The notes under the pieces are model-generated. The model saw only the letters and a list, made by a program, of their open reading frames with translations, made no database searches and was not told where the DNA came from. Shown piece after piece: positions 17,094 through 25,839 of a DNA stretch of 64,000 bases. The DNA is from Cognatishimia activa (GTDB lineage: Bacteria; Pseudomonadota; Alphaproteobacteria; Rhodobacterales; Rhodobacteraceae), in the NCBI RefSeq assembly GCF_017798205.1, contig NZ_CP060010.1, positions 744,001-808,000 on the forward strand. The letters run 5' to 3'. Each line of letters opens with the position of its first letter. Positions within the stretch are counted from its first letter, which is position 1. The translations under genes were made by a program, and so were the position numbers.

Positions 17094-17624
17094 CTATTCG
17101 TTAAACCAAGAGACCAGCTCGTCATAGGTGTAGCTGGTCTCAATCCCCACATCGCCATAGGGCACAAAGTCGGGATCCTGATCTAGACAACCGACGCCAC
17201 AGATCTGGCTGATCTCCATGACTTCGGTATCGACATACCACATACGTCCACCCGGCGTGGCGACATAGCCGTCGATGCCCTCAGCCTCATCACCCTCCAT
17301 ATCCTCGACACTCGGCACCTCAGAGCCTTCGTCGTTATTATAGGCCCCGTGGGTGTGATAGGACGCGATGATCACCTCAAGCTCGACCGGATCCCGCGGA
17401 CGGCAGCTCGACTTCCGCCCCCTCCGCGCCTCAGAGGCCACGAGGTTGCCGTCAAAATCATAACCGATATAGCCGCAATACTCGCGGTTGCGTTTGAACG
17501 ACAAAGGCTGGATTTCAGCAAAGACCTTTTTCATCAGGGCAATCTCGGCCTTTGAATCCGCATAAACAGGCGAAGCACTTATTGCCAAAGCAAGGCCAAT
17601 CACGGCGCGAATGGGGGTTTTCAT
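17094..17624 (-). CDS. Secreted DUF4329 domain protein
   Basis: Exported protein of 176 aa from an ATG at 17624, with signal peptide MKTPIRAVIGLALAISASPVYA and AGGAAG-like ribosome site AGGAAG. The body carries SYHTHGAYN and, about ten residues on, S-E-V-P-S-V-E-D. This H-x-H...S...D arrangement is typical of DUF4329 and recalls JAB/JAMM metalloprotease-like folds. Four cysteines after the signal (two as CGVGC-type spacing) could form disulfides. An in-frame start 18 bases upstream is possible. Function unknown. It is a single-gene unit convergent with ecm. Confidence 0.75.
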   Translation of the reverse strand: MKTPIRAVIGLALAISASPVYADSKAEIALMKKVFAEIQPLSFKRNREYCGYIGYDFDGNLVASEARRGRKSSCRPRDPVELEVIIASYHTHGAYNNDEGSEVPSVEDMEGDEAEGIDGYVATPGGRMWYVDTEVMEISQICGVGCLDQDPDFVPYGDVGIETSYTYDELVSWFNE

Positions 17625-17676
17625 GGGGCAAACTTCCTGCACTAATACGCGTCAATAAGACCAGAGGAGCGCATCC

Positions 17677-18381
17677 ATGACAATCCACATCGGCGCCAAG
17701 CCCGGCGAGATCGCAGAAACCGTCCTATTGCCCGGCGACCCCTATCGCGCGAAATGGGCGGCAGAGACCTTCCTGACCGACGTCACCTGCGTGAACGAAG
17801 TGCGTGGGATGCTGGGCTTTACCGGCATGTGGAAGGGCAACCGCGTGACGATCCATGGCTCTGGCATGGGGATGCCGAGCCTGTCGATCTATGTGAACGA
17901 GCTGATCAAAGACTACGGCGCGAAAACGCTGATCCGTATTGGCTCCTGCGGCGCGATGCAGGAAAAGGTCGCCATTCGGGACGTGATCCTAGCGATGACC
18001 GCAACCACGCTCTCAACCCCCTCACGCGGCATTTTCAAGGAAATCAACTTCGCGCCTTGCGCGGACTACGGCCTCTTGCGCGCGGCCGCGGATGCGGCCG
18101 CCTCCAAAGGATCCGCCACCCATGTGGGCGGCATCTATTCCAGCGATGTATTCTATGACGAGCGGCCTGATCTGAACGAACAGATGATCCGCCATGGCAT
18201 CCTTGGCGTGGAAATGGAGGCCGCCGAACTATACAACCTCGCAGCCCGCCACGGCTGCCGCGCTCTGGCTGTGTTGACGGTCTCAGATCACCTGATCACC
18301 CATGACGCCCTGCCCAGCGATCAGCGCGAGAAGTCCTTCGGCGACATGGTCGAGATCGCCCTAGAGGCTGCCTTCGCGTAA
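17677..18381 (+). CDS. deoD: Purine-nucleoside phosphorylase, DeoD type
   Basis: Hexameric phosphorylase that cleaves purine (deoxy)nucleosides with phosphate to base and ribose 1-phosphate. It is 234 aa, the normal length. [22 protein letters not shown] is the family start, RIGSCGAMQ (about 87-95) the phosphate site, [12 protein letters not shown] (about 178-189) the ribose/base site, and TVSDHL contains the catalytic Asp. It is a lone gene, divergent from the DUF4329 gene. It could use nucleosides brought in by the BMP importer 10 kb away; this link is inference. Confidence 0.96.
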   Translation: MTIHIGAKPGEIAETVLLPGDPYRAKWAAETFLTDVTCVNEVRGMLGFTGMWKGNRVTIHGSGMGMPSLSIYVNELIKDYGAKTLIRIGSCGAMQEKVAIRDVILAMTATTLSTPSRGIFKEINFAPCADYGLLRAAADAAASKGSATHVGGIYSSDVFYDERPDLNEQMIRHGILGVEMEAAELYNLAARHGCRALAVLTVSDHLITHDALPSDQREKSFGDMVEIALEAAFA

Positions 18382-18564
18382 GCAGATTTTCGGCGGGCGC
18401 CCACCCACCGTCCGCGTCTCTGCCCCGCAATGCATACAGCGATAATAGCTGCCCTGCTTTGAATCCTGACTCCGATCCGCGCGCCACCGACAGGCGCGCG
18501 TTTTGCGATTGCTGAGCAGCGCGACCAGCACAAAGGCGACAATCAAACCAATCGCGATATGCAT
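18361..18564 (-). CDS. Small membrane protein with a C-terminal CxxC (67 aa)
   Basis: Not recognised by name. The protein begins [17 protein letters not shown], one membrane helix, then a basic linker and a C-terminal segment [16 protein letters not shown] with a further Cys near the end. That looks like half a zinc ribbon facing the cytoplasm. Its 3' end overlaps the end of deoD by 21 bases on the other strand. It lies downstream of sdhB in the same direction, 94 bases away, after a copy of the repeated 3' element. Confidence 0.62.
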   Translation of the reverse strand: MHIAIGLIVAFVLVALLSNRKTRACRWRADRSQDSKQGSYYRCMHCGAETRTVGGRPPKICLREGSL

Positions 18565-18601
18565 CCCTCACCTCACAAAAAAGGGCGCTAAGCCGCGCCC
18601 A

Positions 18602-18624
18602 TTTTCTCTTGCCAGAAATATCCC
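18602..18624 (-). repeat. 3'-end repeat element, copy A (after sdhB)
   Basis: Minus-strand core TATTTCTGGCAAGA, preceded by CCCGGGA and by a GC-rich hairpin (GGGGGC..GCCCCC, 18631-18649). It begins about 35 bases after the sdhB stop. It shares the 14-base core TATTT[C/T]NGGCAAGA with four other copies in the window. Confidence 0.65.
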
Positions 18625-18657
18625 GGGGGCGCGCGGGGGCTGGCCCCCGCATCTGCC

Positions 18658-19440
18658 TTAAACAGCCCGATCCACCATCATCTTCTTGATATGCGCAATC
18701 GCACCTGCAGGGTTCAGGCCCTTCGGACAGGTTTTCGCGCAGTTCATAATGGTGTGACAGCGGTAAAGCTTGAACGGATCTTCCAGCTCATCCAGACGCT
18801 CACCCGTCGCCTCGTCGCGGCTGTCGATGATCCAGCGATAGGCATGCAGCAGAGCCGCTGGGCCGAGGTAGCGGTCGCCATTCCACCAGTAGCTTGGGCA
18901 GGATGTCGAGCAGCTCGCGCACATTACACACTCATAGAGACCATCGAGTTTCTTACGGTCTTCAATCGACTGCTTCCATTCTTTCGCAGGGCGGTTGGTC
19001 TTGGTTTCCAGCCACGGCATGATGGACGCGTGCTGCGCATAGAAATGCGTCAGATCAGGGATCAGGTCTTTGACCACCGGCATGTGTGGCAGAGGATAGA
19101 TCTTGACCGTGCCGCCTTTGACTTCGTCGATGCCATAGATACAGGCCAGCGTGTTGATCCCGCCGATGTTCATCGCGCAAGAGCCGCAGATGCCTTCGCG
19201 GCAGGAACGACGGAAGGTCAGGGTCGGATCGATCTCGTTTTTGATCTTGATCAGCGCGTCCAGGATCATCGGACCGCAATTGTCCATGTCGATGAAATAG
19301 GTATCGACCGATGGGTTTTTGCCATCATCCGGGTTCCAGCGGTAAATCTGGAACTTGCGCACATTCTTAGCGCCTTCTGGCTTGGGCCAGGTTTTCCCTG
19401 TTGTGATCCGGGAGTTCTTTGGGAGCGCAAATTCGACCAT
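18658..19440 (-). CDS. sdhB: Succinate dehydrogenase iron-sulfur subunit
   Basis: Electron-transfer subunit of complex II, 260 aa, on the cytoplasmic face of the inner membrane. It carries three Fe-S clusters: [2Fe-2S] in [13 protein letters not shown], and [4Fe-4S]/[3Fe-4S] in [12 protein letters not shown] and [14 protein letters not shown]. The ATG at 19440 ([12 protein letters not shown]) has GGAGAC before it; a longer open frame upstream is not plausible protein. It is separated from sdhA by a P-loop gene that occupies about 0.9 kb. Probably transcribed from the sdhC promoter as the last operon gene. Confidence 0.97.
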   Translation of the reverse strand: MVEFALPKNSRITTGKTWPKPEGAKNVRKFQIYRWNPDDGKNPSVDTYFIDMDNCGPMILDALIKIKNEIDPTLTFRRSCREGICGSCAMNIGGINTLACIYGIDEVKGGTVKIYPLPHMPVVKDLIPDLTHFYAQHASIMPWLETKTNRPAKEWKQSIEDRKKLDGLYECVMCASCSTSCPSYWWNGDRYLGPAALLHAYRWIIDSRDEATGERLDELEDPFKLYRCHTIMNCAKTCPKGLNPAGAIAHIKKMMVDRAV

Positions 19441-19510
19441 CAGTCGTCTCCTTAGCTTGCCTGCGGCGCGGGACGCGCGTTGGTGGAAAGGGGGAATGCC
19501 AAGGTGGGGA

Positions 19511-20392
19511 TCATGTCTCGTCACCTTCGGCCAATTGTACGTGATAGGGGAAGCGGGCCTGCGCCAGATACCCCTTAAGAAGCGCCGCATCCTGCGGCAT
19601 AAGATCATCCATCAGCTCGACCAACTCGTCGTGCTGAGACGCGGTCAGAAGCAGCAGCTGATATTCAGCGTCATTGACCATCAGATGCCAGCGCTCATGC
19701 GGGGCGAGGTCTTTGGCCGCCTTCACGTCCTTCTGGAAAGACGAGCCGCCGCCATAGGGCTGCACCGCCCCAAGGCTGTTGTCTTTTTGCTCAAAGCCAA
19801 GCGCCCGCAGGATGCTGGCGCGATATTTCGCGCGGCTGACCCAGCGATCATAGCTGACCGGACGGATCCGCGCCGGAGTTTCCTGAACCAGCTCAAGACC
19901 TTCGGTGTAACGATCCATCGCATTGATCATCGTCCGCAGGCGAGAGAACATATCGTGGACGTCGTTGTTCTGCAGCTTGCGCAGCAAGGACGCGGACCAG
20001 TTCATAAAGCCTCGGAACAAGACCAAATCCAGACACTCGACGTCGTCTGGCAGCCCTTTGGTCACCGCCGCCAGAGGCTCATGCGGGTCGGGCATGAAGT
20101 CCTCATACGATATGATCAGCACGCCGCCGTCATCGACTTCGGCGCAGTATTCGGCCACCGAAGCCTCGCTCAAAGGCAGCCCCAGCTCTCCGATTTCAAG
20201 CGCTTTGGCGGTGTCCGCCGGACATTTGCCCGGCGCACAATTGTTCATGAAGACAGACACCTCTGGCGCATTACGCATCAGCCAATTGATCAGCGCATGG
20301 TTGCCAGAGCGGCGCATGCCAAACACGCGGATCACCCGGCTTGGCGTATAGCCAAGCTTTTCAAAGAGGGTGATATCCGCGTGGTCGCGCAT
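19511..20392 (-). CDS. Sulfotransferase-like P-loop protein inside the sdh operon
   Basis: A 293-aa soluble protein of unknown function. A P-loop-like motif, [17 protein letters not shown] (residues 22-38), resembles the 5'-phosphosulfate loop of sulfotransferases (RSG-T/N-x-x-L). Later segments [10 protein letters not shown] and the helical C-terminus also fit the sulfotransferase/nucleotide-kinase-like fold. The second sulfotransferase motif is not clear. The gene sits between sdhA (18-base gap) and sdhB (70-base gap) in the same direction, so it is very likely co-transcribed with complex II. Whether it acts on complex II or is a passenger cannot be decided from sequence. Confidence 0.75.
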   Translation of the reverse strand: MRDHADITLFEKLGYTPSRVIRVFGMRRSGNHALINWLMRNAPEVSVFMNNCAPGKCPADTAKALEIGELGLPLSEASVAEYCAEVDDGGVLIISYEDFMPDPHEPLAAVTKGLPDDVECLDLVLFRGFMNWSASLLRKLQNNDVHDMFSRLRTMINAMDRYTEGLELVQETPARIRPVSYDRWVSRAKYRASILRALGFEQKDNSLGAVQPYGGGSSFQKDVKAAKDLAPHERWHLMVNDAEYQLLLLTASQHDELVELMDDLMPQDAALLKGYLAQARFPYHVQLAEGDET

Positions 20393-20410
20393 GGGGTCCG
20401 TCGGCCTCGC

Positions 20411-22222
20411 TTAGAAGGTCCGCGCTTTCGGCGCGATTTTCTTAAGCTCAATGCCGCCTTCGTCCTCGGTCGTCAGAGGATCGGTGATCACCGGGCGATA
20501 GGACAGGTCGACCTTGGTGCCGCTCTCATCGACGCGGCTGACAGTGTGCACACGCCAGTTTTCATCGTCACGATCAGGGAAGTCCTCGTGCGCGTGCGCA
20601 CCGCGGCTTTCCTTGCGCGCCTCAGCCGAGACAATCGTTGAGATCGCGGATGGCATGAGGTTGGTCAGCTCCAGCGTCTCCATGAGGTCAGAGTTCCACA
20701 CAAGCGAAGTATCGGTGACCTTGAGGTCTCCCATCTTGCCGGCGATCTCGGTCATCGCTTCCACGCCTTCCGCCATTGTCTTAGCGGTCCGGAAGACGGC
20801 CGCGTCGCGCTGCATGGTCTTTTGCATCTCAAGACGCAGATCTGCGGTTGGGATCGCGCCCTTCGCATAACGCAGCGCGTCGAAACGTTCGAACGCCTTG
20901 TCGATCTGGTGTTGCGGCGGCGTCGGCACCGGCGCGTCACGGTCGACCACTTGGCCTGCGCGGATCGCGGCCGCACGACCGAAGACGACCAGGTCGATGA
21001 GGGAGTTTGAGCCCAGACGGTTCGCACCGTGAACGGACGCACAGCCCGCTTCGCCCGCGGCCATAAGGCCCGGAACGATCTTGGTTGGGTTGTCCTCGGT
21101 TGGGTCAAGAACTTCGCCCCAATAGTTGGTCGGAATGCCGCCCATATTGTAGTGCACCGTTGGCAGAACCGGGATCGGTTCTTTGGTGACGTCGACACCC
21201 GCGAAAATCTTGGCCGATTCAGAGATGCCCGGCAGACGTTCCGCCAGCGCATCGGCAGGCAGGTGGTTGAGGTTGAGGAAGATGTGATCGCCCTCGGCAC
21301 CCACACCGCGACCTTCGCGGATCTCCATGGTCATAGAGCGTGAGACGTAGTCCCGTGGCGCGAGGTCTTTGTAGTTTGGTGCATAGCGCTCCATGAAACG
21401 CTCGCCTTCAGAGTTGGTCAAATAACCGCCTTCGCCGCGTGCGCCCTCAGTGATCAGACAGCCAGAGCCATAGATGCCGGTCGGGTGGAACTGAACGAAT
21501 TCGAGGTCCTGCATCGGCAGGCCTGCGCGTATCACCATGCCGCCACCGTCGCCGGTGCAGGTGTGGGCAGAGGTCGCCGAGAAATAGGCGCGGCCATAGC
21601 CGCCGGTCGCTAGAACAACCATCTTGGCGCGGAAGACATGCATGGTGCCGTCGTCCAGCTTCCAGCAGACAACACCCTGACATTCGCCATCGTCAGACAT
21701 CAGCAGATCAATCGCGAAATATTCGATATAGAATTCCGCGTTGTTCTTCAGTGACTGACCATAAAGCGTGTGCAAGATCGCGTGGCCGGTCCGGTCGGCT
21801 GCCGCACAGGTCCGCTGAACCGCTGGGCCTTCGCCGAACTCGGTGGTGTGACCACCGAACGGGCGCTGATAGATCTTGCCTTCCTCAGTCCGGGAAAACG
21901 GCACACCGTAGTGATCCAGCTCGTAAACCGCCTTGGGGGCTTCGCGCGCGAGGTATTCCATCGCGTCGGTGTCGCCCAGCCAGTCAGAGCCTTTGACCGT
22001 GTCGTACATGTGCCACTGCCAGCTGTCTGGGCCCATATTGCCCAAAGACGCCGCAATACCACCCTGCGCCGCAACGGTGTGCGAACGGGTTGGGAAAACC
22101 TTGGTCACACAGGCCGTGCGCAGGCCCTGTTCTGCCATGCCCAACGTCGCGCGCAGACCCGCGCCACCGGCACCGACAACCACGACGTCATATTCGTGGG
22201 TTTCATATTCATATGCTGCCAT
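20411..22222 (-). CDS. sdhA: Succinate dehydrogenase flavoprotein subunit
   Basis: Catalytic subunit of complex II, oxidises succinate to fumarate with covalently bound FAD; 603 aa. The dinucleotide motif GAGGAGL is near residue 17. [11 protein letters not shown] contains the histidine that binds FAD covalently. [21 protein letters not shown] and [11 protein letters not shown] are standard SdhA blocks. The start ATG follows sdhD by 19 bases. Part of sdhC-sdhD-sdhA-(P-loop)-sdhB. Confidence 0.98.
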   Translation of the reverse strand: MAAYEYETHEYDVVVVGAGGAGLRATLGMAEQGLRTACVTKVFPTRSHTVAAQGGIAASLGNMGPDSWQWHMYDTVKGSDWLGDTDAMEYLAREAPKAVYELDHYGVPFSRTEEGKIYQRPFGGHTTEFGEGPAVQRTCAAADRTGHAILHTLYGQSLKNNAEFYIEYFAIDLLMSDDGECQGVVCWKLDDGTMHVFRAKMVVLATGGYGRAYFSATSAHTCTGDGGGMVIRAGLPMQDLEFVQFHPTGIYGSGCLITEGARGEGGYLTNSEGERFMERYAPNYKDLAPRDYVSRSMTMEIREGRGVGAEGDHIFLNLNHLPADALAERLPGISESAKIFAGVDVTKEPIPVLPTVHYNMGGIPTNYWGEVLDPTEDNPTKIVPGLMAAGEAGCASVHGANRLGSNSLIDLVVFGRAAAIRAGQVVDRDAPVPTPPQHQIDKAFERFDALRYAKGAIPTADLRLEMQKTMQRDAAVFRTAKTMAEGVEAMTEIAGKMGDLKVTDTSLVWNSDLMETLELTNLMPSAISTIVSAEARKESRGAHAHEDFPDRDDENWRVHTVSRVDESGTKVDLSYRPVITDPLTTEDEGGIELKKIAPKARTF

Positions 22223-22241
22223 CGTTTGAAACTCCGGTGAC

Positions 22242-22613
22242 TTAGAGTGCGATCTTAGCGAGGGCGAAAAGGCCCACCGCGATCAGCGTGTAAGAGAATG
22301 CCTTAACGGCGATGAGGGTTAGTTTTTCAGCCACGCCGTGCACATAGTCTTCTACGGCCACATTGGCTTCGTTCATCAGGTGCAACACGATGACGACCAG
22401 CGAGATGCCGGTGATCAGGGCTGGCAGAGGTTGGCTATAGAAGGCGATGACCTCTTGGTAGTCGCTGTCGAGCCCCATGGCGAAGGTGATTACGAAAGCT
22501 GGAACCAAAAAGACCAAAAGGATCGAGCTGACCATCGCTTGCCAATGGTGATGCGTGCCTTCACGACCAGCACCAAGACCCTGCGCGCGTTTTCTGTCTG
22601 TCAAATACCGCAT
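22242..22613 (-). CDS. sdhD: Succinate dehydrogenase membrane anchor subunit
   Basis: Small anchor subunit of complex II, 123 aa, with three membrane helices (about 26-46, 62-82, 97-120). The N-terminus [20 protein letters not shown] is the alphaproteobacterial SdhD signature. [15 protein letters not shown] contains the conserved His and Asp of the quinone/haem region. GGGAGA precedes the ATG. It lies 14 bases after sdhC and 19 before sdhA. Confidence 0.95.
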   Translation of the reverse strand: MRYLTDRKRAQGLGAGREGTHHHWQAMVSSILLVFLVPAFVITFAMGLDSDYQEVIAFYSQPLPALITGISLVVIVLHLMNEANVAVEDYVHGVAEKLTLIAVKAFSYTLIAVGLFALAKIAL

Positions 22614-22627
22614 GGTGTCTCCCTCGT

Positions 22628-23014
22628 TTAGCAGATGACCAAAGCGACAAGCGCGGTCAGGATGGTGGCCAGAGCGAACATGCCGATTGCCAGTTTCTCG
22701 GACACAGAGACCTCAAGGCAGTAGCCGAAGTCCCAGAGCACGTGCCGCAGGCGGCCCAGCATGTGGTAAAACAGTGACCAAGTGGCCCCCAGAAGAACCA
22801 GAGCGCCGATCCAGCTGTCCAGAAGGTCTTCCATCACGTCAAACGCGCTTTCAGAGGTTGCCGCTGCCAAGAGCCACGCCACAACAATCAGAGCCGCGCC
22901 CAGAGCGATAATGCCGGTAATACGCACCATGATCGAAGAGACGGACGTCAGCTGGGGTCTATAGATCGTAAGGTGGGGCGAAAGCGGGCGATTGCCGCGA
23001 TTCACATCTGCCAT
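22628..23014 (-). CDS. sdhC: Succinate dehydrogenase cytochrome b556 subunit
   Basis: Haem-binding anchor of complex II, 128 aa, with three membrane helices. RPLSPHLTIYRPQLTSVSSI is the family's N-terminal signature, and HMLGRLRHVLWD carries the haem-ligand histidine. It has a strong ribosome site, AAAGGAG. It is the first gene of the sdh operon; the 285-base gap upstream holds three TGTGATCACA-type palindromes and an AGCGCT palindrome. Confidence 0.96.
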   Translation of the reverse strand: MADVNRGNRPLSPHLTIYRPQLTSVSSIMVRITGIIALGAALIVVAWLLAAATSESAFDVMEDLLDSWIGALVLLGATWSLFYHMLGRLRHVLWDFGYCLEVSVSEKLAIGMFALATILTALVALVIC

Positions 23015-23094
23015 GGTGACTCCTTTCAGGTCCTTTGGGACTGTTCTAGCGAAATTTGCGCCGGAGTCACGTTTCGAGGCGTCGTTTTTTAACG

Positions 23095-23106
23095 GTTAGC
23101 GCTAGA
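23095..23106 (-). promoter_or_regulatory. AGCGCT-centred palindrome in the sdhC promoter
   Basis: GTTAGCGCTAGA, with perfect core TAGCGCTA (23097-23104), 83-90 bases before the sdhC ATG. A central C-G step flanked by A/T fits LacI-family operators. In Rhodobacter sphaeroides the LacI-family regulator CceR is known to activate TCA genes; assignment to a CceR homologue is inference. Confidence 0.5.
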
Positions 23107-23148
23107 GTTTGGTTAAAAAATCAAAATTAGGCGCGAAATCCGTCATTT

Positions 23149-23179
23149 TGTGATCACGCATATTTTAAATGCGATCACA
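23149..23179 (-). promoter_or_regulatory. Twin TGTGATCACA-type palindromes, sdhC promoter
   Basis: TGTGATCACG (23149-23158) and TGCGATCACA (23170-23179), each one mismatch from TGTGATCACA. Their centres are exactly 21 bp apart, two helical turns. An AT-rich spacer separates them. The same pair with the same spacing stands upstream of sucC. The dyad size suits a GntR-family regulator; AkgR, a GntR-family activator of TCA genes in R. sphaeroides, is a candidate. Confidence 0.65.
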
Positions 23180-23279
23180 AATCGCCCGCGCTCTCAATTC
23201 CCGACACAAATACTACAGGAGACCAACGCCAACTCATATATTTTAAACAGTATTTATACGCATCCAATTTAGCGAATTA

Positions 23280-23289
23280 TGTGATCACA
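23280..23289 (-). promoter_or_regulatory. Third TGTGATCACA palindrome, distal to sdhC
   Basis: Perfect 10-bp palindrome, 110 bp upstream (centre to centre) of the nearer member of the twin pair and just past the stop of the VWA-protein gene. It may be an auxiliary site for looping or cooperative binding at sdhC. Confidence 0.55.
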
Positions 23290-23299
23290 AAACAAGGAG

Positions 23300-23965
23300 C
23301 TACCGTGCGGCGAATTGTTTTGTAAGCTCGCGGATCAGTTTCTCGCGGATTCGGTCGGGGTATTCGTCAAAACTATTGGCGGACACAACGAAAGACTCCT
23401 GTCCCGTGATGACATTGGACCTATAGTACTCAAGGATACCTTCGTTGCGCGTGTCGATCACCAAGCCATTCACCGTGATCCCTGCACGCGCCATCAAAGG
23501 TTTCACGTCCTGCGGCACCACGCCCTCGTTTGACTCTCCATCGCCGGACACATCGATGACCAGCCGCTCGCAGTCAGGCGCGGTTTGCATCGTCTCCAAA
23601 CCAAGCAAAAGCGCTTCGCCAATGGCCGTGGAGTAGTTCCGCCAAAGGCGTGGGGTCTCGTCGACCATGCGTGCAAAACTCTCGACATCCTCAAAATCAC
23701 GGATCGCGAACCATGGCAGAGAGATTTCCTGCCGTGAGCTGCCGCTCCATTGCATGAGGGCAACGTTGGCCTGCCCGACCACAAGAGCCTCGGACACCAA
23801 ACCATCGCGCAAGGCCGCACTGAGGCCGCCCATCTGTATCCGGTATTCACTTGGGTCGACGCTGCCTGAAACGTCCACCGCCAAAAGCAACGCCACATCA
23901 CAGGCCTTCGCCTGAGACGTGAAACCAATAAGGCAGGTGATGAAAGTCGCCAAAGCTCGCCGCAT
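23300..23965 (-). CDS. DUF1194 VWA-like secreted protein
   Basis: Exported protein of 221 aa with signal peptide MRRALATFITCLIGFTSQAKA. The DUF1194 domain has a von Willebrand A fold; DVSGSVDPSEY (about residues 31-41) supplies the D-x-S-x-S metal-binding (MIDAS) motif, and DVSGDGESNEG gives a later conserved aspartate. Function unknown; VWA domains usually bind a protein partner through a metal ion. It lies 53 bases after mch in the same direction and could be read through from that operon. Confidence 0.85.
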   Translation of the reverse strand: MRRALATFITCLIGFTSQAKACDVALLLAVDVSGSVDPSEYRIQMGGLSAALRDGLVSEALVVGQANVALMQWSGSSRQEISLPWFAIRDFEDVESFARMVDETPRLWRNYSTAIGEALLLGLETMQTAPDCERLVIDVSGDGESNEGVVPQDVKPLMARAGITVNGLVIDTRNEGILEYYRSNVITGQESFVVSANSFDEYPDRIREKLIRELTKQFAAR

Positions 23966-24018
23966 AATCAGAGCCTAGCGGGCATCCGAACTTTGCGGCG
24001 AAAACTTTTCGTGATCCA

Positions 24019-25050
24019 TTAGATCGGCATCAAGGCCCAATAGTCGAGATCTAGAAGCACGTCGGGAAGATACTTGCCGTCTTCGCCCTTCAACTCAAAC
24101 GGTGCACCGCCTTTGGTCGCCACAAGACGCAGACGGATCGCCCCAACGCCAGGGGCCGAGGTTTCGGCCTTATCCAGAACTTCAGACCAAGCGCGGACAG
24201 TCATGCCAGACAGGCAAGGGTTCGCGTGTACCCCGCCGTTAAGACCCACGATCATCTGCGCGTTGGCCAGACCGTTGAAGGACAGCGCCCGCGCCATGGA
24301 AATCACGTGACCGCCATAGATCAGACGCGTGCCATCAGGCCGTGCAGTGCTGTCAAAATGCACTTTGGCGGTGTTCTGCCACAGGCGCGTGGCCATCATG
24401 TGTTCGGCTTCTTCAATGGTGACGCCGTCCACGTGGTCGATGGTCTCGCCGACCTCATAATCGCCCCAGCGATGCGCCTCGCCCGCCAGCGTGAAATCGT
24501 AGCCTGTGAAATCAAGCCCTTCTGGTATGACCAAATCCTTGGGGTCGATGACTTTGGACAGCTCGGGGATTACGGTTTCAGGCGCAGGCGCATCCAGATC
24601 CTTTTTGCGCACCATGACCCAGCGGACGTATTCCATGACCACTTCGTCGCGCTGATTGAGACCGCGCGTGCGGACATAGACCACACCGGACTTGCCATTG
24701 GAGTTCTGTTTGACCCCGATCACCTCAGAGGTCGACCGCAGGGTGTCGCCTTCATAGACCGGTTTCAACCAGCGGCCCTCGGCGTAACCAAGGTTTGCGA
24801 CCGCGTTCAGCGACACATCCGGCACAGTCTTGCCAAAAACCACATGGAACGCAGCCAGATCATCAATCGGTGACGCCGGAAGACCAGACGCCCGCGCAAA
24901 TTCGTCCGAAGAATAAAGCGCATGCCGCGCAGGATACAAGGCGTGATACATGGCACGCTCGCCTCCAGACACAGTGCGCGGCACGGCGTGATGGATGACA
25001 TCCCCGACTTTGTAGTCTTCGAAAAAGCGTCCGGCGTTGGTCTTGGCCAT
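24019..25050 (-). CDS. mch: Mesaconyl-CoA hydratase (beta-methylmalyl-CoA dehydratase)
   Basis: EMC-pathway enzyme hydrating mesaconyl-C1-CoA to (2R,3S)-beta-methylmalyl-CoA. The 343-aa protein has two MaoC-like hot-dog domains (about 5-150 and 190-330). GRFFEDYKVGD opens the first and HRWGDYEVGETIDH the second; TAKVHFDSTARPDGTRLIYG matches the Mch family. The start ATG shares one base with the stop of the DUF1737 gene. Linkage with mcl2, ccr and ecm makes this assignment firm. Confidence 0.95.
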   Translation of the reverse strand: MAKTNAGRFFEDYKVGDVIHHAVPRTVSGGERAMYHALYPARHALYSSDEFARASGLPASPIDDLAAFHVVFGKTVPDVSLNAVANLGYAEGRWLKPVYEGDTLRSTSEVIGVKQNSNGKSGVVYVRTRGLNQRDEVVMEYVRWVMVRKKDLDAPAPETVIPELSKVIDPKDLVIPEGLDFTGYDFTLAGEAHRWGDYEVGETIDHVDGVTIEEAEHMMATRLWQNTAKVHFDSTARPDGTRLIYGGHVISMARALSFNGLANAQMIVGLNGGVHANPCLSGMTVRAWSEVLDKAETSAPGVGAIRLRLVATKGGAPFELKGEDGKYLPDVLLDLDYWALMPI

Positions 25051-25253
25051 TAGTGGTCTCCGAGTTTGGTCTCTGGCGTGTAGGTGCCCTCTACCTCTTT
25101 GACGACTGCCTGCCCGCAGCGCATGACACCGCGCGCGGCGTCAAAGGCGTAGGTGGGCTCGCCCTGCAGCTCCCAGCCCTTGTTCAGGGCCGCGGTCACT
25201 TTGTGGCAAAAGGCGGATGTGTCGTCTTCAGACAGGAAGCGATAGAGTTTCAT
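25050..25253 (-). CDS. DUF1737 small protein
   Basis: Conserved 67-aa protein, MKLYRFLSEDDTSAFCHKVT at the N-terminus, then KGWELQGEPTYAFD, the DUF1737 pattern. It is soluble and acidic, with Cys16 and Cys46. Function unknown. It is wedged between nnrU (four-base gap) and mch (one-base overlap), so it must be translated with mch, suggesting a role tied to the EMC enzymes. Confidence 0.85.
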   Translation of the reverse strand: MKLYRFLSEDDTSAFCHKVTAALNKGWELQGEPTYAFDAARGVMRCGQAVVKEVEGTYTPETKLGDH

Positions 25254-25257
25254 GGGG

Positions 25258-25806
25258 TTATGCTCCGAATGGGGTCAGGCCAAAGAGGGAATGCACCGCT
25301 CCAATCGCGCCGGTCAGGACGATTGCGATGGCAAAGAACATGACATCTTTGGACAGCGCGCCTTTTTCGTTTGGTGTCCAGTCCGGTTCAGACCGGTTGA
25401 TGATACGCATGGTTGCCAAGGCCCAAAGACCGAGGCCTCCGAAGAGAATGAGCGACGCGCTGTCGCCGTTCACCAAGAGATGCGCGACGGTCCAGATCAG
25501 GAAGCCGGTCAGCATCGGGTGACGCATGCGATAAAACAGAGCGCCGCGTTTTGGGCCGGGCGTGACGAAGTAGATCGCGATGACCATCAGCAGGTTATTG
25601 ACCGGCCCGCCCCAGCTTGGGCGATCCCAAAGGAACGTTGTGTCTGCGCCGCGATAGCCGACGACCATCAGAACGATCGACAAAAGCAAGGTCAGCGCAA
25701 CCAACCCCGCACCTCGATTGCCCATAGACGCGCGCGCGTCAGGCGCGATCCGTTTGAAGAAATGCGCAAAGCTCCAGAGCAGAACGCCAAGTATCAGCAA
25801 TGTCAT
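25258..25806 (-). CDS. NnrU family integral membrane protein
   Basis: Inner-membrane protein of 182 aa with about five to six helices. RHPMLTGFLIWTVAHLLVNGD (last residues not shown in full by family logos) is the NnrU core, a conserved Arg-His-Pro followed by His and Asn-Gly-Asp. NnrU was named from nitric-oxide-metabolism loci, and homologues include isomerases of carotenoid type such as Z-ISO that bind haem. Here it lies in an EMC operon, 33 bases after mcl2 and four before DUF1737. Its function in this setting is unknown. Confidence 0.85.
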   Translation of the reverse strand: MTLLILGVLLWSFAHFFKRIAPDARASMGNRGAGLVALTLLLSIVLMVVGYRGADTTFLWDRPSWGGPVNNLLMVIAIYFVTPGPKRGALFYRMRHPMLTGFLIWTVAHLLVNGDSASLILFGGLGLWALATMRIINRSEPDWTPNEKGALSKDVMFFAIAIVLTGAIGAVHSLFGLTPFGA

Positions 25807-25839
25807 CGTTAACCCTCCCCTTTTGGTACGGGTTAAGAG

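Noticed and set aside
19355-20641. Long plus-strand frame (428 codons) opposite sdhB, the P-loop gene and sdhA
   Set aside because: It spans three minus-strand genes; composition is that of an antisense shadow in GC-rich DNA.
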